Shown in pieces: positions 17,775 to 26,721 of a stretch of 64,000 bases of DNA. Position 1 is the first letter of the stretch. Each line of letters opens with the position of its first letter. The stretch spans positions 3,099,501-3,163,500 of the forward strand of contig NZ_CP141059.1 of the NCBI RefSeq assembly GCF_034661235.1, in the 5' to 3' direction. Under the pieces are notes generated by a model that ran no database searches, was not told the origin of the DNA, and saw only the letters and a program-made list of their open reading frames with translations. Source of the DNA: Nocardioides bizhenqiangii. GTDB taxonomy: Bacteria; Actinomycetota; Actinomycetes; Propionibacteriales; Nocardioidaceae. Position numbers and translations under genes: made by a program.

Positions 17775-18871
17775 GCCACGCGCGCCTCGAGCGACCGCGG
17801 GTAGCGCTGGACGCCGTTCGGGAAATCTGCGGTCTGCCCGCGCAGGATGGCATCGAGCCCGAGCACCATGATCGCCGCGAACGGGTCGAACAGCTGGGGA
17901 GCCACGATGCCGAGCCCAGGAGCGAGGTTGACCAGGCTGCCTCGATTGAGCAGGTACACCCGACGACCGTCGAGGTCGTAGCGGTCGAGATGACGGCGGA
18001 TCGAGGTGCTCGGGTGACGGTCGAGCCAGTCGACATCGATCTCGCGGTCGCTGTGGCCGACGTTGACGAGGATCGCGCCGTCAGCGAGCTCAGACAGCTC
18101 CCGCTCCCCCAGCACACCGTCGAACCCGGTCGCGGTGACGATCACGCTCGCGCTTCGGAGGGCGGTCGCCAGCTCGGCAACACGGCACCCGTCGTGCTGT
18201 GCCTGGACGAGGCGCACCGGGTCGAGATCGACGACCGTTACGACCGCACCGAGATCGCGGGCGCGGTCAGCGACGCCCTGACCCACCGGTCCGAAGCCGA
18301 CCACGACGACCTCGCGCCCGTACAACGCCAGACCCGTGATCGCCGTGAAGGCGGGCCAAGTCTCGAAGCCGACGTGGTGGCGGTTGTGGATCAGGTCCTT
18401 GAGCGCGATCCCGTTCCAGTCGAGCACAGGGAACGGGACCTCCAGTCCGTCGAGTCGATGCAGACCGGTGGTCGTCGCCTCGAGCGCTCCGGCGGGACGG
18501 TGCCCGACAGCAGCTGTTGCGGCGATCAGGTCGCCGCCCATGTCGCACAGCGCATCGGCCGGCTCGCTGGCCAGCCACCCCAGCGAGTCCTCGAACTCCT
18601 CGGTCGTCATCCCCGCGTGCGCCCGGACCTCCACGCCGATCGACGCCAGGTGGGCCGCGGCGCGCTCGTCCGTGCTGTCGGGGTTGCACGGTGCCAACCG
18701 CACCCGGGCGCCGGCCTCGACGAACGGAGCCAGGATGGCGATCGTGTCGTCCAGGATGTGCTGGCGGCAAGCCACAGTGCGACCGTTGAAATCGGAGGCT
18801 GCCACCGCCGCACCGAACGAGGTGGTGATCGGCATCGTCCACTCGATCCACTCGAGCTCGGCCGCGTCCAT
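17747..18871 (-). CDS. Truncated S-adenosylhomocysteine hydrolase-like protein
   Basis: A 374-residue NAD-binding protein clearly related to adenosylhomocysteinase: blocks correspond to [23 protein letters not shown], the Rossmann motif [29 protein letters not shown] and [10 protein letters not shown]. It is about 100 residues shorter than true actinobacterial AhcY. It lacks the C-terminal Lys/Tyr tail that closes the neighbouring NAD site. The catalytic Lys region reads [12 protein letters not shown], where the canonical Asp after the Lys is His, and the GHPS motif is replaced by APQ. It probably acts on a different nucleoside or thioether, or is regulatory. I would not annotate it as AhcY. 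It converges on and overlaps the uracil-DNA glycosylase gene. Confidence 0.8.
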   Translation of the reverse strand: MDAAELEWIEWTMPITTSFGAAVAASDFNGRTVACRQHILDDTIAILAPFVEAGARVRLAPCNPDSTDERAAAHLASIGVEVRAHAGMTTEEFEDSLGWLASEPADALCDMGGDLIAATAAVGHRPAGALEATTTGLHRLDGLEVPFPVLDWNGIALKDLIHNRHHVGFETWPAFTAITGLALYGREVVVVGFGPVGQGVADRARDLGAVVTVVDLDPVRLVQAQHDGCRVAELATALRSASVIVTATGFDGVLGERELSELADGAILVNVGHSDREIDVDWLDRHPSTSIRRHLDRYDLDGRRVYLLNRGSLVNLAPGLGIVAPQLFDPFAAIMVLGLDAILRGQTADFPNGVQRYPRSLEARVAQALATGSA

Positions 18872-18984
18872 CGCCCCAGTACACCAGTTCGCGCGCTCGA
18901 CACTCCCTACTCGCGTCGTACTGTCCGACCGGTCCGGCGGAAAGTGCCGAGGACCTCTGAGCGCTGGCGTGAGATCGTTCGGCG

Positions 18985-20517
18985 GTGACTGAGGGTGAGT
19001 CGATCTACGAGTTCCTGCGCGACCATCTCGACGAGGCCGGCCGCCTGAGCGACCCGGACCTGAGGTTGCCCGACGAGAAGACGGACACCTCCGGTCTGCG
19101 GTGGGCGCCCGGCGCGATGGATGGAGTGCTCGGACACCATGCCGGCTCTGCTGACTCTGATCAGGCGCAGGCGGTCGCCGACGCGATCGTCAAGGCAAGC
19201 CGGCGGCCTACCAAGAGGCGGCTCCGCGACCTCTACCGCGCCGTGGACACCGACGGCGTGTTGGAGTACGTCGACGCCGCGATCGAACTGGTCGCGCAAG
19301 CCGGTGCCGATCCGACACGGGTTCACGACGTCGGCAGGTGGCTCGCCACGACCGGCTCGAACCGCTCGGCCGTCAAGGTCGGCATCGCGCTGATCGGCGT
19401 ATCGGGCCTCGATCGCGACGTCGACGTCGTCCGCGTCCTCGGCGCGCACGAGGAGTTCACCCTGTTCGCGGCCGTCGCTCTGAAGAACGGGCTCGACGAT
19501 CCCGACTCCGAGCTGTGGGCGCTCGCTGCCGCGGTCGACGGATGGGGTCGGATCCACTGCGTCGAGCAGCTACGGGACACGGACGATCCCGCGATCCGCT
19601 CCTGGATCCTCCGCGAAGGCTTCCGCAACTCGGTCATGTACGAGTACCTGGCCCACATCGCGGCAACCACCGGCGACCTGCTGTCGGCGCTGCGAGCGGA
19701 GGCGCCGGATCGCGAGCTCCTGACGGCTGCCGGCGAGATCATCGAGGCGCTGGTCCAGGGCGGCCCGGCACAGGACCTCGAGGACTACACCGAGGGAGCG
19801 GACGCGGTCGAGGCGTACCTGAGCCACATGGCGACGCGAGCCGAGACGCTCGGCGACTTCCACGCCGTCGACGCGATCCGCTCGTTCCTCGACAGAGACG
19901 GATCGTGGGACGAGCTGAGCCAGCAGGGCTGGACCGCGACGCGACGTGCGGCGTTCGAGGACCTCTGCGCGCAGATCCTCGACCGCGACGTGTGGAACGA
20001 CCTGATCGCTGTCGCTCTGCTGTCCGACGACGGAGGCGAGTTCTGGAGAGCCGACCAGGCAGCCCGGCGGCGGGGCATCGACACCTACGACATCCACCTA
20101 CGTCGCGTGAGAGAGGACCCGTTGGGCCACGGCTGGTTCGCGGCGTGGCAGCAGGCGGACGCCGTACGCGCTCAGGCGCTGGCCACGCTGGCGCGCGCCC
20201 TGCTGCCGCTGGACCAGATCGCATCGGGTCCGGCCGACGAGCTCGGCCTGGGTCAGGAGTGGCGTGCGAACTCAGCGCTCGACTGGTCCCTCCAGGCGCT
20301 ACGTGACCACCCGGGCGTCGGCGCCGAGCTCATCGTCGCCGGCCTGCAGAGCCCGGTCACCCGCAACAGGAACATGGCGCTCCAGGCGCTCAAGGAGTGG
20401 CCTGCGGCCCGCTGGCCGGACCGCGCCCGCGATCTGGTGACCGCCCTCGCCGACCACGACCCGAACCCCCAGACCAGGGAGCTCGCGGGCGAGGTGTGCG
20501 GGGTACGTCCTGGGTAG
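18985..20517 (+). CDS. Hypothetical helical-repeat protein
   Basis: A 510-residue protein I do not recognise. It is almost wholly predicted alpha-helical, with short amphipathic pairs reminiscent of HEAT-type repeats; the C-terminal third (VGAELIVAGLQSPVTRNRNMALQALKEW) is the clearest. There is no signal peptide, membrane segment or catalytic motif. It is acidic and soluble. The GTG start at 18985 gives MTEGESIYEF. It is monocistronic, flanked by a divergent gene on the left and a convergent desaturase gene on the right. Codon use matches its neighbours, so it is a genuine gene. HEAT-like solenoids usually bind proteins, but no partner can be named. Confidence 0.75.
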   Translation: MTEGESIYEFLRDHLDEAGRLSDPDLRLPDEKTDTSGLRWAPGAMDGVLGHHAGSADSDQAQAVADAIVKASRRPTKRRLRDLYRAVDTDGVLEYVDAAIELVAQAGADPTRVHDVGRWLATTGSNRSAVKVGIALIGVSGLDRDVDVVRVLGAHEEFTLFAAVALKNGLDDPDSELWALAAAVDGWGRIHCVEQLRDTDDPAIRSWILREGFRNSVMYEYLAHIAATTGDLLSALRAEAPDRELLTAAGEIIEALVQGGPAQDLEDYTEGADAVEAYLSHMATRAETLGDFHAVDAIRSFLDRDGSWDELSQQGWTATRRAAFEDLCAQILDRDVWNDLIAVALLSDDGGEFWRADQAARRRGIDTYDIHLRRVREDPLGHGWFAAWQQADAVRAQALATLARALLPLDQIASGPADELGLGQEWRANSALDWSLQALRDHPGVGAELIVAGLQSPVTRNRNMALQALKEWPAARWPDRARDLVTALADHDPNPQTRELAGEVCGVRPG

Positions 20518-20544
20518 TCAGCCCACGACGTACGACCGCGGCAG

Positions 20545-21498
20545 TCAGGAGGCGATGTCGGGCGTCTCGTCGGTGTCGGACTTGGCGGCGGCACGCGCGC
20601 GGTGCTCCGCGCGACGTTCCACGAACTTGGCCGCCTGGGCGTCCAGGCCCTGAAGGAAGGTCGCCAGCTCCTCGCGGGCCTGCTCGCCGACACCGCCGAA
20701 GTTGGTGCGGTCGAAGATGTCCCAGTGCCGCAGGATCGGCATGATCACGTCGTCGTGGTGCAGCCGCAGGTCGTAGATGCCCGCCTTGGCGATCATCATC
20801 GAGCTGCGACGGAAGCCGGCCATCGTGGCGCCCGGCATCTCGAAACCGATGACCTCGTCGGCGATCGCGCGCATGGTCTCGTCCGGGGCGATCTCCAACG
20901 CGGCCGCCACGATGTTGCGGTAGAAGACCATGTGCAGGTTCTCGTCCTTGGAGATCCGCGCGAGCATCCGGTCGGCGATCGGGTCGTTGGTGACCTTGCC
21001 GGTGTTGCGGTGCGAGACCCGGGTCGCGAGCTCCTGGAACGACACGTACGTCACCGCCTCCAGCGACGTCTTGTCGCCGGAGTCGTAGCCGGACGTCATG
21101 TAGTCCATTCGTGCGCGCTCGAGCTCGACCGGGTCGACCCCGCGGGTCACGACCAGGTAGTCGCGCATGGCGATGCCGTGCCGGTTCTCCTCGGCGGTCC
21201 AGCGCCCGACCCACGTGCCCCAGGCGCCGTCGCGACCGAACCGGGTGGCGATCTCGCGGTGGTACGACGGCAGGTTGTCCTCGGTCAGCAGGTTGGTGAT
21301 CATCGCTGCCTTGGCGGTCTCGGAGAGCCGTGACTGCTCCGGAGCCCAGTCCTCACCGCCCAGCAACGCGAAGTCGCGGCCCTCGCTCCACGGGATGTAG
21401 TCGTGGGGGTGCCACTCCTGCGCCATCCCGAGGTGGCGGTCGAGATTCTCGGCGACGACCGGTTCGAGCGCCTCCAGCAGATGGTTCCCAGTACTCAC
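20545..21498 (-). CDS. Acyl-ACP desaturase (soluble diiron)
   Basis: A 317-residue ferritin-like diiron enzyme that inserts a double bond into an acyl chain carried on ACP, using ferredoxin electrons and O2. The iron ligands are visible: a Glu in LLTEDNLPSYHREI, the pair in TAEENRHG (ExxH), and the second-half ligands in KDENLHMVFYR (ExxH type). It resembles the mycobacterial DesA proteins and plant stearoyl-ACP desaturase. The start is the GTG at 21496-21498 preceded by GAGGGAG; the frame remains open upstream but that part reads across the divergent VOC gene. Expected role is making unsaturated membrane fatty acids. Confidence 0.93.
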   Translation of the reverse strand: MSTGNHLLEALEPVVAENLDRHLGMAQEWHPHDYIPWSEGRDFALLGGEDWAPEQSRLSETAKAAMITNLLTEDNLPSYHREIATRFGRDGAWGTWVGRWTAEENRHGIAMRDYLVVTRGVDPVELERARMDYMTSGYDSGDKTSLEAVTYVSFQELATRVSHRNTGKVTNDPIADRMLARISKDENLHMVFYRNIVAAALEIAPDETMRAIADEVIGFEMPGATMAGFRRSSMMIAKAGIYDLRLHHDDVIMPILRHWDIFDRTNFGGVGEQAREELATFLQGLDAQAAKFVERRAEHRARAAAKSDTDETPDIAS

Positions 21499-21618
21499 GT
21501 GACTCCCTCGGTCGGCTGCCAGTGAGCGTACGCCTCCATGGTCAGGGCACGGCAATGTCGAGAACTGGCACCTGGCTTCGTCCCTGGTCGGACAGCACCA
21601 ACAACGGAGGATGGATCC

Positions 21619-22059
21619 ATGGCACACATCAAGCGTTTCGACCACGTCGGCATCACCGTCTCGGACCTCGACGCGGCGACGGCCTTCTTCGTCGGGCTCG
21701 GGCTCGAGGTCGAGGGCCGGACGTTCGTGGAGGGCGAGTTCCTCGACACGGTCTGCGGCATTCCCGACTCGCGCACAGAGATCGTCATGCTGCGAACGGC
21801 CGACGGAAGTGCCCGGCTGGAGCTCGCGACCTTCGTCCGGCCCGACCACGAGCCCGGTTCGCCCACCGCGATGGCCAACGAGCTGGGCCTGCGCAACGTC
21901 TCCTTCGAGGTGGAGGACCTCCAGGGCGCGGTCGACGGGCTGGCCGCAGACGGCTACGGGCTCGTCGGCGGGGTCGGCGAGTACGAGAACACCTGGCGGA
22001 TGGCGTACGTGCGCGGTCCGGACGGGATCGTCGTGTCCCTGTTCGAGTCGGTCGGCTGA
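21619..22059 (+). CDS. VOC family protein (glyoxalase/dioxygenase fold)
   Basis: A 146-residue protein made of two beta-alpha-beta-beta-beta units, the vicinal-oxygen-chelate fold. The N-terminal metal His is in FDHVGITVSDL, and later ligands are probably the Glu/His-region residues in RLELATF, the segment NVSFEVEDL, and the terminal VVSLFE. Members include glyoxalase I, methylmalonyl-CoA epimerase, antibiotic-resistance proteins and extradiol dioxygenases, so the reaction is open. The ATG at 21619 follows CGGAGG. It is divergent from the desaturase gene and is not in an operon. Confidence 0.87.
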   Translation: MAHIKRFDHVGITVSDLDAATAFFVGLGLEVEGRTFVEGEFLDTVCGIPDSRTEIVMLRTADGSARLELATFVRPDHEPGSPTAMANELGLRNVSFEVEDLQGAVDGLAADGYGLVGGVGEYENTWRMAYVRGPDGIVVSLFESVG

Positions 22060-22064
22060 CGCCG

Positions 22065-22625
22065 TCAGAGGAACTGGGTCGGGTCGAACTCGTCGATCGG
22101 GATGATGCGGACGCGCGGCAGCTGGGTGTTGAACGCCGCCACGTCGTACTCGAGGTCGAAGGACTCGAGGCCCCGGTCGGCGAGCTCGGCAAACGCGCTG
22201 TTCCGGAACTCGCCGAACCCCACCACGCCCACCCGCCGACCGTCGAGCAGGTCGCCCACGTGCTCGACGAAGTCTCCGTCATTGCTGACCAGCAGCACGT
22301 CCGCCTCGCGCCGACCGAGCTCCACGAGCGTGCGCTGGATCGCGATGTCGACGACCTTCTCACCGGGACCGCCCGAGAGCGGGATCGGCCGGTAGCCGAG
22401 CGCCAGCAGGGCCTGCACGAACGACATCGGCAGCTCGTTGCTCGCGGCGAGGAAGAACAGGCCGACCGCCGGCTGCTCCCACCGCTGGCTCGCGAACTGA
22501 AGCAGCCGCTCCCACCGCGGGCGCTCCTCAGGTCGCGGGCGCCGACCCAGGATGGACGTGCCGAGGGTGGCGTCGATGTTCTCCCCGTCGACGAGCACGT
22601 AGGTCGTCCGCTGCTGGTCGTCCAT
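22065..22625 (-). CDS. NYN domain protein (PIN-like ribonuclease)
   Basis: A 186-residue protein of the NYN/LabA group, a PIN-like nuclease fold. Acidic metal-binding residues sit in the expected places: Asp in YVLVDGENID, Asp in GPGEKVVDIAI and Asp in LLVSNDGDFVEHV. Members are implicated in RNA processing or decay, with Mg/Mn-dependent cleavage. It starts at an ATG at 22623-22625, converges with the VOC gene (5-base gap), and is followed by the lipoprotein gene upstream on the same strand. It could be housekeeping RNA metabolism; there is no toxin-antitoxin partner next to it. Confidence 0.88.
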   Translation of the reverse strand: MDDQQRTTYVLVDGENIDATLGTSILGRRPRPEERPRWERLLQFASQRWEQPAVGLFFLAASNELPMSFVQALLALGYRPIPLSGGPGEKVVDIAIQRTLVELGRREADVLLVSNDGDFVEHVGDLLDGRRVGVVGFGEFRNSAFAELADRGLESFDLEYDVAAFNTQLPRVRIIPIDEFDPTQFL

Positions 22626-22686
22626 GGGATGACACTAATCACCTGCGGCTGCCGGACGGTCACCGTCTTCCCCGATGAGGTGCCGA

Positions 22687-23835
22687 TCAGGGCATTGCCA
22701 GGTCGTACTCCCGCCACGTCACTCCGGCGTCCTCCGACGCGTGGACCGCATCGCCACGCAGCACCAGGATCTCGTCGCCCAACACGTCGAAGCCCACGTC
22801 CCGCTGGATCGGCCCCCGCCTGAACTCCATCGCCTCGTTGCTCGCGTCCGTGGCGGCCATCAGGCCCGGACGGTTGGTGCCGGTGACGAGCCGGCCGTCG
22901 GGAAGCAGGTACCAGAGGTAGGGGTCGAGCAGGCCGCCGAGCCGCTGGCTCGAGAGATAGCGGCCCTCCAGGTCCAGCGTGTGCAGCCACAAGGGGTTCT
23001 CGCCGCCGGTCTCGACCAGGATCCGCTCCTCGTTGACGTCGCAGTACTGCAGCCGCGGGCCGCTGTCTGCCGGTACGACGCCCGCGACCGTGAGCTCGGT
23101 GACGGGGCGGCCCTCGTCGGTCGAGACGTGGATGGTGCCTGTTGACAACGGGCCGGGTCGCAGCGCACAGGTGCTGCCGTCCGTGTCGACGTCCACGACG
23201 TACCCGTTGCCGCCCCACGGCGGTTGCGGCTTCTTCGTGACGCTGTCGTCGGCGGGGCGATAGCCGAAGGGGGCTCCGTTGAGGACCTGAAGGTCCAGGT
23301 CTCCGGGCCGCAGCCGCCGGGCGGGTGTGCTCCGGTCCGGCTGATCCGCAACCGGCTCCACCTGCCCCTTCGGGTCGATCGTGACCCACTCTGCGAGCTC
23401 GGTGGATCCGTCGCGTCGGTATCTGAAGGCGCGGCCGACGAATCCCTTCGCGGTGCCCTGCAGGACGACGAGCTCCGCGTCGACGCGGAGGAGCGGCGTA
23501 CGAGGGCGCCACCGATTGTCGTAGAGCCGGTACGAAGTCTGTTGACTCCCCTGGTCCGGCTCGAACACCACGATGGTGGTCCCGTCGCGGGCTCGCAGCA
23601 GCGTGGGGGCGCCACGCTTCCCGTACGGGTAGCTCGCAGGCGTGACTTCGAGCTCGTCCGGCGCCCGGGTCGGCGTCGGACTCGAGGCGCTGGCGGCGCC
23701 CGACTCGGCGGTTGCGGACGGCATCGGCGTGCCGCGATCCCCGGCGCCGTCGTTCTCGTGGGTGCAGCCCGTCCACGACGTCGCCGTCAGCACCAGCGTG
23801 ACGATGCCGGCCACGGTGCGAGGTGGGACGTCCAC
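22687..23835 (-). CDS. Putative secreted lipoprotein, sialidase/propeller-like
   Basis: A 382-residue exported protein of unknown function. The N-terminal segment VAGIVTLVLTATSWTGC looks like a lipoprotein signal with Cys at about residue 24, although Trp at -3 is unusual for a lipobox. A Ser/Ala/Pro/Thr-rich linker follows. The mature part is rich in beta strands, and the C-terminus has SEDAGVTWREYD, matching the Asp-box (SxDxGxTW) found in sialidase-type beta-propellers. The start is the GTG at 23833-23835. No catalytic residues of a sialidase are obvious, so it is more likely a binding or structural propeller. Confidence 0.7.
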   Translation of the reverse strand: MDVPPRTVAGIVTLVLTATSWTGCTHENDGAGDRGTPMPSATAESGAASASSPTPTRAPDELEVTPASYPYGKRGAPTLLRARDGTTIVVFEPDQGSQQTSYRLYDNRWRPRTPLLRVDAELVVLQGTAKGFVGRAFRYRRDGSTELAEWVTIDPKGQVEPVADQPDRSTPARRLRPGDLDLQVLNGAPFGYRPADDSVTKKPQPPWGGNGYVVDVDTDGSTCALRPGPLSTGTIHVSTDEGRPVTELTVAGVVPADSGPRLQYCDVNEERILVETGGENPLWLHTLDLEGRYLSSQRLGGLLDPYLWYLLPDGRLVTGTNRPGLMAATDASNEAMEFRRGPIQRDVGFDVLGDEILVLRGDAVHASEDAGVTWREYDLAMP

Positions 23836-23918
23836 GGCGGCTTCCTCCGAGCTCTGCTTCCCGCCATTGTGCGCGCGGCGAACCGAGCGCGGCTACCGTC
23901 GTCGGCGATTCGAGGTGC

Positions 23919-25568
23919 CTAGAGCTCCAGCTCCGAAAGCTGACGCTTGAGCACCTTGCCGGTCGGGTTGCGCGGCAGCTCGTCGACGAAGACGACGTCG
24001 CGCGGGGTCTTGTAGCGGGCGAGGTTCTGCGCGACGTATGCCTTCACCTCGTCGGCGGTGAGCGCCGCCCCGTCGTTGAGTACGACGAACGCGCGCAGCC
24101 GCTGCCCGAATCGCTCGTCGGGCACGCCGATGGCGGCCGCCTCGCGGACCGCGTCGTGGGCGAAGAGCAGCTCCTCGACCTCGCCGGGAAAGACGTTCTC
24201 ACCGCCGGACACGATCATGTCGTCGTCGCGGCCGTCGATGAACAGTCGGCCGGCCGCGTCGAAGTGGCCGACGTCGCCGGTCGACATCAAGCCGTCGATC
24301 CGGTCCTTGTCGCCGCCGCCGGTGTAGCCCTCGAACTGGAAGTCGTTGCCGACGAAGATCCGACCGGTCGCGCCCGGCGCCACCTCGCGTCCGTCGTCGT
24401 CAAAGATCTTCACGACCGCGCCCATCACCGGCCGGCCGACGCAGCCCGGCTCGGCCGCCAGGTCCTCGGGCGTGGCGATGGTCGCGTAGGCGACCTCGGT
24501 GGAGCCGTACATGTTGTGGATCACCGGCCCGAACAGCTGGGTCGACCGGGTCGCGAGCTCGGCACCGAGCTGCGACCCCGCGACGAAGATCGCGGTCAGC
24601 TCGGACAGGTCGGCCTCGGCAAAGGCCTCGTCGCCCAGCTCGACCATCTTCTGCAGCATCACCGGCACCGCGACCATGCCGGTCGCGCGGTTGGCCGACA
24701 GGTCCTCGAGCACGAGCGCAGGGTCGAAGCGGCGGCGCACGACCAGGGTCGAGCCGAGGAAGCCGTTGAGGAGGGCCTGGGCGAAGCCGAGGGTGTGGAA
24801 CATCGGGGCGGGCAGGACGACCACGCCCTTTGCGTCGAACGGCACCCGCGACAGCAGCGCACCGATGGGCGCGAGCGACCGTGGCTCCGCGCGCGGCGCG
24901 CCCTTCGGCGTACCGGTGGTGCCGCTGGTGAGCAGCACGACCTTCGGGTCCTGTCCGGACCGCGGCGCGGGCGAGGTGTCGCCATACGCGACCACGCCCG
25001 CGATCGTGTCGTCGCCGCCCCCCGCCTGCACCGAGCCTGTCGAGGTGTCGGTCCACGCCCGGATCCGCCCCAGCCGGGTGTCGACGTCGGCCAGCAGGCC
25101 GCCGTACTCGTCGTCGTGGACCAGGCAGTCGGTGCCCTCGCGCGCCGCCACGTCGCGGATCTGCGGCCCCGCGAAGTCGGTGTTGAGCAGCACGATCCGG
25201 GCGCCGCAGCGCGCCGCCGCGTAGGTGGCGACCAGGAACCAGCGGTGGTTGCGCGCCAGGATCGAGACGCCGTCACCCGGAGCCAGCCCGGCCCCGCGCC
25301 AGTGGTTGGCCAGCGCGTTGGCGGAGTCGTCCAGCTCGCCGTAGGTCATCGTGCCGAGCTCGTCGACGACGGCCGCCCGGTCGCGGCCGTGCCGGATGGA
25401 GGCGATCGCCGGGATCCCGCCGAGCATGCCGTAGCGCCAGACCGCGTGGCCGATCTGGGCGACCTTCCACGGCGGGTCGATGCCGAGCGCACCGCGCTTG
25501 AAGGCGTAGGACGCGTAGACGGCCTCCTGCGAGGCGCGGCGGGCGATCTGGATGGGCAGGGTGATCAC
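23919..25568 (-). CDS. Acyl-CoA synthetase, AMP-binding (FadD12-like)
   Basis: A 549-residue ANL-superfamily ligase that activates a carboxylic acid as the acyl-AMP and then acyl-CoA. Motifs: ATP loop LTSGTTGTPKGAPR, NMYGSTEVAY, LMSTGDVGHFD, GRDDDMIVSGGENVFP, and the C-terminal lysine in PRNPTGKVLKR. The N-terminal ~45 residues include a possible membrane-associating segment, as in mycobacterial FadD12-type enzymes. The start is a GTG (25566-25568). A short low-conservation insert at about residues 175-195 coincides with a palindrome (25029-25047). It is divergent from the quinone oxidoreductase gene. Its substrate is probably a medium or long acid. Confidence 0.92.
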   Translation of the reverse strand: MITLPIQIARRASQEAVYASYAFKRGALGIDPPWKVAQIGHAVWRYGMLGGIPAIASIRHGRDRAAVVDELGTMTYGELDDSANALANHWRGAGLAPGDGVSILARNHRWFLVATYAAARCGARIVLLNTDFAGPQIRDVAAREGTDCLVHDDEYGGLLADVDTRLGRIRAWTDTSTGSVQAGGGDDTIAGVVAYGDTSPAPRSGQDPKVVLLTSGTTGTPKGAPRAEPRSLAPIGALLSRVPFDAKGVVVLPAPMFHTLGFAQALLNGFLGSTLVVRRRFDPALVLEDLSANRATGMVAVPVMLQKMVELGDEAFAEADLSELTAIFVAGSQLGAELATRSTQLFGPVIHNMYGSTEVAYATIATPEDLAAEPGCVGRPVMGAVVKIFDDDGREVAPGATGRIFVGNDFQFEGYTGGGDKDRIDGLMSTGDVGHFDAAGRLFIDGRDDDMIVSGGENVFPGEVEELLFAHDAVREAAAIGVPDERFGQRLRAFVVLNDGAALTADEVKAYVAQNLARYKTPRDVVFVDELPRNPTGKVLKRQLSELEL

Positions 25569-25624
25569 GCCGACACGCTAACGCTCAGCGATCGGCCGAT
25601 TCGACGACTGTCTCGCGGCACCTT

Positions 25625-25664
25625 GGTTTCGAGTCTCGGCCGCGGACGGCCTCGCACCTCAACC
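25625..25664. repeat. Probable dispersed palindromic intergenic repeat
   Basis: A 40-base element with GGTT (25625-25628) and AACC (25661-25664) as ends, GAG/CTC next inside them, and a GGCCG/CGGCC hairpin with a four-base loop (25638-25651) in the centre. It lies in the intergenic space between divergent genes. The TGGTTTCGAG...CTCAACC layout resembles short palindromic repeats that I recall as common in Nocardioides and related genomes. Only one good copy is in the window, so repetitiveness is not shown here. Confidence 0.4.
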
Positions 25665-25687
25665 GGCGGCGTCACTAGGGTCTCGCC

Positions 25688-26653
25688 ATGCGCTCGCTCC
25701 AGGTCACGGAACTCGACGGTCCTTCCGGTGTCTCGGTCCAGGACGTCCCCGACATCTCGGCGCAGGAGGGCCAGGTGCTGGTCGAGGTGAAGGCGCTCGG
25801 CCTCTCCTGGCCCGACCTGCTGCAGACCAAGGGCGAGTACCAGATCAAGCCCGACCTCCCGTTCCAGCTCGGCGTCGACTTCGCCGGCGTCGTCCGCAGC
25901 GCCCCGGCGGACAGCGGGCTCGCCGAGGGACAACGGGTGGCCTGCTGCCTGCCGTACGGCGGCGGCGCAGACCTGGTGTCGATCCACCCGGAGTCGGTGT
26001 TCCCGCTGCCCGACCGCTACAGCTTCGAGCAGGGTGCGGCGCTCCCCATGAACTACCTGACCGCCGAGTTCGCGCTCGCCACCCGCGGTGCGCTGGGTGA
26101 GGGAGACACGCTGCTGGTCACTGGCGCGGCCGGTGGCGTCGGCACCGCGTCGATCCAGGTCGGCAAGGGGCTCGGCGCCCGTGTCATCGCCGTGGTCTCC
26201 ACCCCCGACAAGGCGGCCTTCGCCAAGGACGCCGGCGCCGACGAGGCCGTGCTGGCACCTGGATTCCTCCCGCAGGTCAAGGAGATCACCGGGCCGTCCG
26301 GCGTCGACGTGGTGCTGGACGTCGTCGGGGAGCCGCTGATGACCGACGCCCTGCGCAGCCTCGGCGCGCAGGGGCGGCTGCTCGTGGTCGGGTTCACCGG
26401 CGGCGCCATCCCGGCGGTCAAGGTCAACCGCCTGCTGCTCAACAACATCGACGTGCGCGGGGTCGGCTGGGGCGCCTACGCGATGGTGCGCCCCGGCTAC
26501 ATGACGGCTCAGTGGGAGCGGCTGCTGCCGATGATGGAGTCCGGCGTGATCGACCCGCCGATCGGCAACGTCTACTCGCTCGACCAGGTGACCGACGCGC
26601 TCGTGGAGATGGACGAGCGCCGAACCCTCGGCAAGTCGGTCGTCCTCCTATAG
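25688..26653 (+). CDS. NADPH:quinone oxidoreductase family protein
   Basis: A 321-residue medium-chain dehydrogenase/reductase without zinc ligands, which identifies the quinone-oxidoreductase branch. The GroES-like N-domain (to about 125) is followed by a Rossmann domain with LLVTGAAGGVGTASIQVGK (GxxGGVG) and LDVVGEPLMTDALRSLG. These enzymes reduce quinones or activated alkenes such as enals with NADPH. The ATG start is at 25688. It is co-directional with the next gene, with a 68-base gap. Substrate is unknown; nearby fatty-acid genes make reduction of unsaturated carbonyl products plausible. Confidence 0.92.
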   Translation: MRSLQVTELDGPSGVSVQDVPDISAQEGQVLVEVKALGLSWPDLLQTKGEYQIKPDLPFQLGVDFAGVVRSAPADSGLAEGQRVACCLPYGGGADLVSIHPESVFPLPDRYSFEQGAALPMNYLTAEFALATRGALGEGDTLLVTGAAGGVGTASIQVGKGLGARVIAVVSTPDKAAFAKDAGADEAVLAPGFLPQVKEITGPSGVDVVLDVVGEPLMTDALRSLGAQGRLLVVGFTGGAIPAVKVNRLLLNNIDVRGVGWGAYAMVRPGYMTAQWERLLPMMESGVIDPPIGNVYSLDQVTDALVEMDERRTLGKSVVLL

Positions 26654-26721
26654 GCCCGACAACGCCGAGGGACGCGTCACACTCACGGGAGATTGCCGCA
26701 GCGGACCCCTACGCTCGCCGG

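Noticed and set aside
17747..18871. Annotation as genuine adenosylhomocysteinase (AhcY)
   Set aside because: Too short, missing the C-terminal tail and with changed active-site positions; kept only as a related protein.
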